Part shown: in pieces, positions 1 to 6,863 of the stretch
Layout of the letters: the number at the start of each line of letters is the position of its first letter
Position numbering within the stretch: the stretch's first letter is position 1
Source of the DNA: JAJFFW01 sp038534195
GTDB lineage: Bacteria > Pseudomonadota > Alphaproteobacteria > Caulobacterales > Parvularculaceae
Assembly (NCBI GenBank): GCA_038534195.1
Contig: JBCAXE010000012.1
Span: 21,367-85,366 of the forward strand
Direction of reading: 5' to 3'
DNA: 64,000 nucleotides
Translations under genes and position numbers: made by a program
The notes under the pieces: generated by a model
Databases searched by the model: none
The model's input: the letters and a program-made list of their open reading frames with translations, nothing else
Told to the model about the DNA's origin: nothing

Positions 1-911
1 GATGCGCCGCGCAACCGAAAAAGGGTCGCTTCAGCAACGTCGCGCCAAACCGGCAGATCAAGCGTCGCCGCCGCAAGCGCGAACTTGGCGCCCCAAAGGC
101 CGAGATAGCCGACGCTCCAGAACGCTCCGAGCAGCAATAATGATCGCCAACGCCCCTCGGCTTGCGCCCGCCCCCCGTAAAGAAAATAGACCAGGATCGG
201 CAGCGCAAAGATCAACGCCGGCGTGGTCAGGAAATCAAAAAAAGCCGTCAGCGCGCCGATCAGGAAAAACACAATAACCGGCGGCTCGCCGCCCGTTTGG
301 CGGCGGCTCAAATAAAGCGCAGCCCCGATCGCCAGGAACCACGTCACAGCCTTCGTCGCGACGACCCAGAAGCCCATGGCGTTAAGGACCACAAAGGGCA
401 GGAGAAATGAGAGCCCGGTCAATGCTGAAAAATCCACGCCGAGACGCCAGACGAGCGCGCCCAACAGGAGCGCCGAAAGCGTGAATAAAAGCCCGCGCAC
501 ATCATTATACGGAAGAACAGATAACAAAAGCCGCGAGACCAGCGTATGGCCATGCCAGTATCGGAAATAATCGCGATGAGCCGCCGGATCTTCGCCATCG
601 AGCCATTTCAGAAAATCGCCGCACCCATAGAGACTTTCAGCGTGAACCGCCCGCTGAAAGGCCGTCGGCGCCGCGGCCTCAGACCCGTACAGACCAACGC
701 TAAGGCCGATGCATTCAGTATCGGCGTCGATAACCCGGCCATTGTCGGCCCGCCGGTCGAGCAATACTGACGGACGCTCCAGAATATTCTCTGCAATCGG
801 CGCGTTCGGAAGAGAAAACGCAAGCGTCAGCGTAAAGGCGAACAGCGCGGTCAGCAGCGGCGCGAGGAGCGCCGCGACGCCAAGCTTCTTAAGCGCCCGC
901 CCCACCGTCAT
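1..911 (-). CDS. Multi-pass membrane protein, partial (3' end outside window)
   Basis: This reading frame stays open from an ATG at 911 to the window edge, giving at least 303 residues; the C-terminus is cut off. The N-terminus is a signal-anchor helix (about residues 9-33) followed by a roughly 90-residue extracytoplasmic loop with two cysteines. Several hydrophobic helices follow from about residue 125 (motifs such as LLFTLSALLLGALVW and FLLPFVVLNAMGF). The start overlaps the stop of the upstream glycosyltransferase in an ATGA, so the two are probably translationally coupled. I do not recognise the family. The topology and partner suggest a polyprenyl-phosphate-sugar-dependent membrane glycosyltransferase or a cell-surface polysaccharide protein, but this is inference. 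Confidence 0.7.
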   Translation of the reverse strand, partial: MTVGRALKKLGVAALLAPLLTALFAFTLTLAFSLPNAPIAENILERPSVLLDRRADNGRVIDADTECIGLSVGLYGSEAAAPTAFQRAVHAESLYGCGDFLKWLDGEDPAAHRDYFRYWHGHTLVSRLLLSVLPYNDVRGLLFTLSALLLGALVWRLGVDFSALTGLSFLLPFVVLNAMGFWVVATKAVTWFLAIGAALYLSRRQTGGEPPVIVFFLIGALTAFFDFLTTPALIFALPILVYFLYGGRAQAEGRWRSLLLLGAFWSVGYLGLWGAKFALAAATLDLPVWRDVAEATLFRLRGA

Positions 912-1840
912 GATTGAATTGGCGGCGGCTTGATCCGCAAATAGGCGAGCCGTTTGGTTTCAGAGAAGTACCGCGCTTGGGAGTCCAGGATGACCCCCAC
1001 CGCGAACAGAACAAAGGCGGCGAGCATGATCGCAGAGGCGACAATCAGCGTTGGATAGCGCGGAACCAGTCCTGTTCTGAAGTATTCCATCACGACCGGC
1101 GTCGCCAGAATGATCGCAATGAGCGCCGCGATGATCGCCAGAACGCCATAGACGAAGCGGGGCCGATGGAGCCGCAGAAAACTCAGCATGCGCCTCAAAA
1201 TGCGGAGGCCGTCCGTATAGGTGTTGAGTTTGCTCTCCCCGCCCTCGGCGCGCTCGCTATAGTCTGTCGGAATTTCCGCCGTCGGCAGGCGCAACAGCGC
1301 CGCATGGGTCGACATTTCGAGTTCAATCTCAAAGCCTTTAGACGTTGATGGAAAGCTCTTCACAAAACGCCGCGAAAAGACGCGATAGCCGCTTAAGATG
1401 TCAGTGAATTCAGACCGGAAGAGATAACGGAACATGCCGCTGAAGACGCGGTTGCCCAATACGTGACCGGGCCGGTAGGCGGCTTGCGCCTGCGTCCGGC
1501 GCACGCCAACGACCATATCGAGCGATTGGCGGCGCAAGGCGTTGATCAGTTCGGGCGCAGAAGCGGCGTCATAAGTGCCGTCACCGTCCGCCATCACGTA
1601 GATATCGGCGTCCACATCGGCGAAGGCGCGGCGAACGGCGTTGCCCTTTCCCCTTTTGGGCTCTGTACGGACGAGGGCGCCTGCGCTTTCTGCTACTGAG
1701 GCCGTATCGTCAGTAGACGCATTGTCGAATACGTAGATAGCCGCCTCGGGCAGCGCGCTTTTGAAGTCTGCGACCACATCCGCAATTGCGGCTTCTTCAT
1801 TGTAGCATGGCAGGATGACGGCGACGGAAGCTTCGGTCAT
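908..1840 (-). CDS. Family 2 glycosyltransferase with C-terminal membrane helices
   Basis: The 310-residue protein has a GT-A fold N-terminus: VAVILPCYNEE at the start, DNASTDDT, and the metal-binding region MADGDGTYD. Two hydrophobic helices near the C-terminus (VYGVLAIIAALIAIILATPV and LIVASAIMLAAFVLFAVGVI) give the layout of polyprenyl-phosphate hexose synthases (DPM1/GtrB/ArnC type), which load a sugar onto undecaprenyl phosphate at the inner membrane. The frame is open up to 1900. I choose the ATG at 1840 because longer starts run into the upstream YggT gene and the family begins just before the VILPCYNE strand. It overlaps the downstream membrane protein by four bases. The exact sugar and acceptor cannot be read from the sequence. 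Confidence 0.88.
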   Translation of the reverse strand: MTEASVAVILPCYNEEAAIADVVADFKSALPEAAIYVFDNASTDDTASVAESAGALVRTEPKRGKGNAVRRAFADVDADIYVMADGDGTYDAASAPELINALRRQSLDMVVGVRRTQAQAAYRPGHVLGNRVFSGMFRYLFRSEFTDILSGYRVFSRRFVKSFPSTSKGFEIELEMSTHAALLRLPTAEIPTDYSERAEGGESKLNTYTDGLRILRRMLSFLRLHRPRFVYGVLAIIAALIAIILATPVVMEYFRTGLVPRYPTLIVASAIMLAAFVLFAVGVILDSQARYFSETKRLAYLRIKPPPIQS

Positions 1841-1880
1841 TGGGACGCCATAATGGTCTGGATCTTCGGTTCTTCGACCT

Positions 1881-2183
1881 CTACAAACCCTGACGGACAA
1901 GCGGCCCGAAAATGTAGGCGTTCGCGAAGATCTGCAGCGCTTGCAAGCCGATCAGCAAAATAATCGGTGAAATATCAATCCCGCCAAGATTGGGCATCAT
2001 ATTCCGGATCGGGGCCAGGGCTGGCTCCGTCAGCGAAATGCAGGTGCGCCAAATGCCATCCACAAGCTGATTGCCGCGATTGATGACATTGAACGAGAGC
2101 AGCCAGCTCATGATCACCATTACAAAAATGATCACCATATAAAGCTGAATGACCGAGTTGAAGATGAATTGAATCGCGAGCAT
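1881..2183 (-). CDS. YggT family integral membrane protein
   Basis: The 100-residue protein has two hydrophobic blocks (residues 2-30 and 70-95) separated by a polar stretch ending in TEPALAPIRNMMPNLGGIDISP. That stretch is the hallmark of YggT proteins, whose role (membrane protein, linked to osmotic shock and cell division) is only loosely defined. The ATG at 2183 is preceded by GAGGAAAGCCCC, a good ribosome binding site; the frame extends 10 codons further upstream but without support. It lies about 40 bases upstream of the glycosyltransferase gene and may share its transcript. Confidence 0.88.
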   Translation of the reverse strand: MLAIQFIFNSVIQLYMVIIFVMVIMSWLLSFNVINRGNQLVDGIWRTCISLTEPALAPIRNMMPNLGGIDISPIILLIGLQALQIFANAYIFGPLVRQGL

Positions 2184-2245
2184 GGGGCTTTCCTCGTTCA
2201 GGGTTTTACCCATGTACGGCGCGTTGGGGGCTCACGCAATAAGCC

Positions 2246-2671
2246 TTACTCCGCGTCCACCTGGATGACGCCGCCGTGCTCACAGAGAAGCGGCGTCGCG
2301 AGCCCGCCCACTTTTACGAACCCGACGCCGTCTTTTTCATTGATCAGGAGGGTCACCGCCGCCTGGACCATGTCGGGATTGGTTGAAAAGCGGACGCTGT
2401 CGGCGGTCCACAGGGCTCGGCCCTGAACCGCCGTCACCGTGGCCGCGCCGTCCCAACAGCCCGTGTAGGCGCAAACGGAAAGCGCGCCGTCGCGGCCTGC
2501 GCTAACGTCCATCGGCGTGAAATTCTCCGGTTCGCTGGCCGCGCAGCCGTCGGCCGAACACCAGACCTCCACCTGATTGCGACACCGCCATTGCGACGGA
2601 TCAACAGGCGTTTCCGCCGGCACTTCCGAGATCGAGGCTCGCACAAGTGTCGCCAAGACGGTGATAAACAT
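2246..2671 (-). CDS. Small secreted Cys-rich protein, unknown function
   Basis: The 141-residue protein starts at an ATG with GGAGGGACATC upstream. The first 12 residues (MFITVLATLVRA) are hydrophobic and look like a short signal sequence. Seven cysteines are spread over the remainder (for example RCRNQ, VWCSADGCAA, VCAYTGCW, LLCEHGG), which fits an exported, disulfide-stabilised protein. The gene lies divergent to the aldehyde dehydrogenase gene and about 60 bases upstream of yggT. I do not recognise the family. Confidence 0.7.
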   Translation of the reverse strand: MFITVLATLVRASISEVPAETPVDPSQWRCRNQVEVWCSADGCAASEPENFTPMDVSAGRDGALSVCAYTGCWDGAATVTAVQGRALWTADSVRFSTNPDMVQAAVTLLINEKDGVGFVKVGGLATPLLCEHGGVIQVDAE

Positions 2672-2806
2672 GATGTCCCTCCATTTTTCCGCAAGTTAAA
2701 AGCGCAATCACGCCGAAATTGGGGCGCGCTGTTCCATTTACTGGACACCATCGGTGGGAAAAGGGATGATATCAATGCGTTAGAATTGATCGAGGAGGCC
2801 CGACCC

Positions 2807-4258
2807 ATGGCGCCAGACACGGCTCGCCCGCTTTCCACCGAAACGCCGCCATCACAGGACGAAGAACTCAAGCGGATTTTCAGGCTTCAAAAGGCGGCCT
2901 ACGCCGCTGACCCGTTCCCGGATAAGGCGTTGCGCGCTGAACGGCTCGACGCCCTTATTCGTGTGCTTGAGCAGAATGAACAGAAAATCATTGAGGCGGT
3001 GAACGCCGATTTCGGCAATCGCGCCCGCGTCGAGACGCTGATGTCGGAAATCGTTATCAGCATCGCCGCCGCAAAGCTCGCTAAGAAAAGCCTCGGCAAA
3101 TGGATGCGCCCGCGTCACGTGAAAACGCCGCTGCATATGGCGCCGTCAAAGAGCCGTCTCGAGCCGCAACCGCTCGGCGTCGTCGGCATTATCGCGCCCT
3201 GGAATTATCCAGTGCAGCTCGCCTTGTCGCCAGCGTCCGCAGCCCTCGCCGCCGGCAACCGCGTGATTATCAAGCCGAGCGAATTAACGCCCATATCGAG
3301 CGCCCTTTTAAAAGAAATTCTTGCGCCCGCATTCGATGACTCCGTTCTTGCGGTGATCAATGGCGGCGTCGATGTGGGCAAAGCGTTCAGCGAAACGCCC
3401 TTCGATCATTTGCTGTTCACCGGCTCGACGCCTGTGGGCCGCATCGTTGCGCAGGCCGCCGCGAATAATCTGACGCCGGTGACGCTTGAGCTGGGCGGGA
3501 AATCGCCCGCCATCGTCGACATCAGCGCAGACCTTGCGAAAGCCGGCCAGTCCATCGCGCAAGGCAAGGCCTTTAACGCGGGACAAACATGCGTCGCGCC
3601 GGATTATGTGCTAACCATGAAAGACCGCCTCGACGACACCGTGGACGCCATCGCGGCGGGTGCGCGCAATCTCTATCCCGAAATCGACACCACAACCGAT
3701 TACACGTCTATCGTCTCCGATCGCCATTTCGATCGGCTGAAAGGGCTCGTGGAAGAGGCCCGCGACGCAGGCGCCCGCATCGTGGAGGTCGGATCGTCAA
3801 ACGCCCTGCACCCGCAACGCAAATTGCCTGTCACGCTGGTGGTCGATCCGCCTGCGGACACTGGGATCATGAAAGAGGAAATATTCGGTCCGATTTTACC
3901 AATCCTTGGCGTCGGATCGCACGAAGACGTGATCGCCCATGTGAACGCCGGGGACCGGCCGCTGGCGCTTTATTGGTACGGCGACGACAATGACGCGCGC
4001 GACGACGTTCTGCAGCGCACCGTCTCCGGCGGCGTCACGGTGAACGACGCGCTGTGGCATGTGGCGCAGGAACACCTGCCCTTCGGCGGCGTCGGCAAGA
4101 GCGGCATCGGCGCCTATCATGGCGACGCAGGGTTCGACACTTTTTCCCATCTGAAGCCCGTCTATTACCAGAGCCGGTTCACCAACTCCACGTTGTTTCA
4201 TCCTCCTTATACCGAAAAAACCGATAAGATCATCAATCTTGTTCGGAAAATTATGTAA
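2807..4258 (+). CDS. Coniferyl-aldehyde-dehydrogenase-like NAD(P)+ aldehyde dehydrogenase
   Basis: The 483-residue enzyme belongs to the aldehyde dehydrogenase superfamily. It carries GIIAPWNYP, the cofactor motif FTGSTPVGRIV, the general-base region TLELGGKSPAIV and the nucleophile in FNAGQTCVAPDYV. The C-terminal LPFGGVGKSGIGAYHG and a hydrophobic last segment are typical of the coniferyl aldehyde/long-chain fatty aldehyde branch. An upstream in-frame extension to 2591 is rejected: GAGGAGG sits eight bases before the ATG at 2807. Its stop overlaps the GMC oxidoreductase start (TAATG), so the pair probably oxidises an alcohol to an aldehyde and then to an acid. The substrate is not determined. 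Confidence 0.92.
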   Translation: MAPDTARPLSTETPPSQDEELKRIFRLQKAAYAADPFPDKALRAERLDALIRVLEQNEQKIIEAVNADFGNRARVETLMSEIVISIAAAKLAKKSLGKWMRPRHVKTPLHMAPSKSRLEPQPLGVVGIIAPWNYPVQLALSPASAALAAGNRVIIKPSELTPISSALLKEILAPAFDDSVLAVINGGVDVGKAFSETPFDHLLFTGSTPVGRIVAQAAANNLTPVTLELGGKSPAIVDISADLAKAGQSIAQGKAFNAGQTCVAPDYVLTMKDRLDDTVDAIAAGARNLYPEIDTTTDYTSIVSDRHFDRLKGLVEEARDAGARIVEVGSSNALHPQRKLPVTLVVDPPADTGIMKEEIFGPILPILGVGSHEDVIAHVNAGDRPLALYWYGDDNDARDDVLQRTVSGGVTVNDALWHVAQEHLPFGGVGKSGIGAYHGDAGFDTFSHLKPVYYQSRFTNSTLFHPPYTEKTDKIINLVRKIM

Positions 4259-5871
4259 TGGACCGAACATTCGATTACGTCATTGTCGGCGCAGGATCGG
4301 CGGGATGCGTGCTCGCCAACCGTTTGAGCGAAGACCCTTCGGTAAGCGTGTGCCTGCTTGAAGCAGGCGGACCAGACAAAGACCCGCGCATTCACACGCC
4401 CATGGGCTTTGCGTTTTTTGGCGACAAATCGCCGGTAAGCTGGAATTTCGACACCGCCCCGCAAAAGCATCTCAAAAACCGCAAAGGATTCCAGCCGCGC
4501 GGAAAAGTTCTCGGCGGCTCCAGCTCCATCAACGCGATGATCTATATTCGCGGCTCGAAGGCCGACTATGACGGATGGGCCGCGGCGGGCGCGCCCGGCT
4601 GGGCGTATGACGACGTTCTGCCCTATTTCAAAAAAGCGGAACATCAGGAACGCGGGACCGACGCCTTTCATAACGAAGGGGGCCCGCTCAATGTCGCCGA
4701 TCTTCGCTTTAAAAATCCGTTATCGGATATTTTCCTGAACGCCGCCGAAGAATTGCAACTGCCCAGCAATGATGACTTTAACGGCGTCCGCCAGGAAGGC
4801 GTCGGTTATTATCAAGTGACGCAAAAAGACGGCCGGCGCTGTTCCACCGCGCGCGGCTATCTTGAGCCGACGCGGTCGCGCCCAAACGTCACCGTCTTGT
4901 CAGAGGCTCACGCCACGCGCATTAATTTCACCGAGCGGCGCGCCACCGGCGTCGATGTCATCCTCGACAAAACCAAAACCACGATAAACGCCAATCGCGA
5001 AGTCATCCTTTCAGCAGGCGCCTTCCAGTCGCCGCAACTTCTTTTGCTCTCGGGCGTCGGCCCTGCAGATCAATTGCACAAGCTCGGCATTGCGCCCGTC
5101 GCCGACCGGCGCGGCGTTGGCAAAAATTTGCAGGACCATGTGGATTATTGCGTCCTGCACCGAACGCCGTCGAAGGACTCAGTTGGCTTCACCTTGTCCG
5201 CCGCTGTGAAATTATTCCCGGCCTTGCGCGATTTCCGCGCCCGCGGCGAAGGCCTTCTCACCTCAAATCTCGCAGAGGCCGGCGGCTTCCTGAAAACAGA
5301 CCCCGCGCTTGATGAGCCTGACATTCAGCTTCACTTCGTGCCCGGACTTGTGGACGATCACGGCCGCAAGCGCCATCTGGGCGGCGGCCTTTCCTGTCAT
5401 GTCTGCGTTTTGCGGCCGAAGTCGCGCGGCGAAGTAAGGCTTGCGTCCGGCGACCCGAGCGCGCCGCCCCAAATTGACCCGAATTATTTCGACGACCCCG
5501 ACGATCTGGTGCGTACCGTCAAAGGCGCTCATATCGTTCATCGAATTTTCGCCGCTCCGGCGTTCAAGGGCGTCATCGGCGATCGCCTCTATTTGCCGGA
5601 AGGCGCAGATGAGGCGGCGTTAATCGAAGACATCAGAAATCGCGCCGACACAATTTATCATCCCGTGGGCACCTGCCGCATGGGAACCGACGAAGACGCT
5701 GTCGTGGATACTGCGCTGCGTGTTAATGGGCTCGATGGTTTGCGCGTAATCGACGCCTCCGTCATGCCGAATCTGGTCTCCGGCAACACCAATGCGCCGA
5801 CGATCATGATCGCTGAAAAAGCCGCCGACATGATCAAGGCAGACTCAAAGCCCGCACAGTCGGCGGCGTAA
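4258..5871 (+). CDS. GMC family FAD-dependent alcohol oxidoreductase (choline/alcohol dehydrogenase-like)
   Basis: The 537-residue flavoprotein opens with the dinucleotide-binding motif VIVGAGSAGCVLANRLSE and LLEAGG. It has the GMC signature RGKVLGGSSSINAMIYIRG near residue 85 and the second signature GAFQSPQLLLLSGVGP. The C-terminal active-site region reads YHPVGTCRMG, followed by DASVMPNLVSGNTNAPTIMI. BetA, AlkJ and related dehydrogenases have this architecture and pass electrons to the quinone pool. The start codon shares a base with the aldehyde dehydrogenase stop, implying coupled expression and an alcohol-to-acid pathway. AlkJ-like activity on aliphatic alcohols is more likely than choline, since no betaine genes are nearby. 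Confidence 0.93.
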   Translation: MDRTFDYVIVGAGSAGCVLANRLSEDPSVSVCLLEAGGPDKDPRIHTPMGFAFFGDKSPVSWNFDTAPQKHLKNRKGFQPRGKVLGGSSSINAMIYIRGSKADYDGWAAAGAPGWAYDDVLPYFKKAEHQERGTDAFHNEGGPLNVADLRFKNPLSDIFLNAAEELQLPSNDDFNGVRQEGVGYYQVTQKDGRRCSTARGYLEPTRSRPNVTVLSEAHATRINFTERRATGVDVILDKTKTTINANREVILSAGAFQSPQLLLLSGVGPADQLHKLGIAPVADRRGVGKNLQDHVDYCVLHRTPSKDSVGFTLSAAVKLFPALRDFRARGEGLLTSNLAEAGGFLKTDPALDEPDIQLHFVPGLVDDHGRKRHLGGGLSCHVCVLRPKSRGEVRLASGDPSAPPQIDPNYFDDPDDLVRTVKGAHIVHRIFAAPAFKGVIGDRLYLPEGADEAALIEDIRNRADTIYHPVGTCRMGTDEDAVVDTALRVNGLDGLRVIDASVMPNLVSGNTNAPTIMIAEKAADMIKADSKPAQSAA

Positions 5872-5881
5872 GCGACGTCGG

Positions 5882-6193
5882 ATGGTCGCTACTGAGGATG
5901 ATCCTGTTTGCCCGTTGTGCGAACGGCCTATTCCTCCCCATGCGAAGCAAAGCGTCCATCACCTGATCCCAAAATTGAAAGGCGGCAAAGGCGGCCCGAC
6001 CGTTCGGCTACACGAGATTTGTCACAAGACAATCCACGCCCACGCCACGGAAACGGAACTCGCCCGTCTCTACAATACGATCGATACGCTAAAGGGGCAC
6101 CCTGACATCGCCGCGTTCATCAAATGGGTCGCCCGGAAAGATCCGGCGTTTCACGCGCCCACGCGCGGACGGTCGCGCGGCAGACGGCGTTAA
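5882..6193 (+). CDS. Small HNH endonuclease-fold protein
   Basis: The 103-residue protein has a zinc-binding pair PVCPLCERP near the N-terminus, then SVHHLIPKLKGGKGG and LHEICHKTIHAHAT. This is the His-His and ICHKTIH arrangement of stand-alone HNH proteins related to phage and restriction nucleases. The C-terminus is Arg-rich (RGRSRGRRR), suggesting nucleic-acid contact. It starts ten bases after the GMC oxidoreductase stop with no clear ribosome binding site, so it may be read through from that transcript. Related short HNH proteins are widespread single genes in Alphaproteobacteria; the biological role is unknown. Confidence 0.8.
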   Translation: MVATEDDPVCPLCERPIPPHAKQSVHHLIPKLKGGKGGPTVRLHEICHKTIHAHATETELARLYNTIDTLKGHPDIAAFIKWVARKDPAFHAPTRGRSRGRRR

Positions 6194-6216
6194 GCGCTAC
6201 GCGCAACTTCGGCGTT

Positions 6217-6726
6217 CTAAAGACGGGTTTCTTCACGCGTTATCGGATTGAGCCAAATCGCTGATCGCTTGCGTTCCTTCGCATAGGCGACGATATCGGC
6301 GGTGCCGCCCTCGCCCTGCGCCGGGCCGCCGTCCCACACAAAGATCATCAAATCAGCTTCGCGGACGACGCGTTCACCGGCTTTGCGAAAATTCGCCGAT
6401 GTCGGTTCATCGCCGATACGAATAATCCTTTTTGACCGCTGGCGGAGTATTTCATATTTGCGCAATTCGTCGCCGTCGAATGTCTCGGCATACCCGCCGG
6501 CGCCAGGAACAACCGCAATGTGACCGGCGCCGTAAGCGAGCGCGACTTCAGCGAAAATCTGATCGGCGCCGGCCGCCAGCGAAGAAAGGCCAACGGCGTG
6601 CGGCGCAGAAAGAAAGAAATCGATAAGGGCCTCGCGCGTCCAGTCCCAGTCCGCGCCGACGCGGTGGCGATGTCCCGAAACACCAATTCTTTTGGGCTCG
6701 CCCCCGAACCAAGACCTCTTTAGCAC
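6217..6726 (-). CDS. SLOG/LOG-like Rossmann-fold nucleotide-binding protein
   Basis: The 169-residue protein begins with IGVSGHRHR, then LSSLAAGADQIFAEVALAYGA and VVPGAGGYAETFD, and later LMIFVWDGGPAQGEGGTADIV. The order of Gly-rich loop, SLAAGAD helix and a D-G-x-P-x-x-G-G-T-xD phosphate loop is that of SLOG-fold proteins (DprA, YpsA and LOG relatives), which bind nucleotide-like ligands. The start is GTG. It is convergent with the HNH gene and not in an operon with any effector. No transmembrane or nuclease domain is fused to it, so the role is open: ligand sensor, small phosphoribohydrolase, or other. Confidence 0.72.
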   Translation of the reverse strand: MLKRSWFGGEPKRIGVSGHRHRVGADWDWTREALIDFFLSAPHAVGLSSLAAGADQIFAEVALAYGAGHIAVVPGAGGYAETFDGDELRKYEILRQRSKRIIRIGDEPTSANFRKAGERVVREADLMIFVWDGGPAQGEGGTADIVAYAKERKRSAIWLNPITREETRL

Positions 6727-6863
6727 GTCGCCGCCCTAATATTCTTGTTCATTTAATTCTTTCAGGAATTATCCGAACACATACTGGCGTTGATTACTAT
6801 CTATTTTCTGCGCGGATCAAATGGCGCAAAGATTACGCGCTGTATAACAGTAAACAAAATTGT

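Noticed and set aside
914..1348. A 144-codon plus-strand frame antisense to the glycosyltransferase gene
   Set aside because: It is Arg/Gln/Asn/His-rich with no domain, and the opposite strand has clear GT2 motifs throughout.
2591..2806. In-frame N-terminal extension of the aldehyde dehydrogenase
   Set aside because: It overlaps the divergent secreted-protein gene, is highly basic unlike the family, and a strong GAGGAGG site precedes the ATG at 2807.
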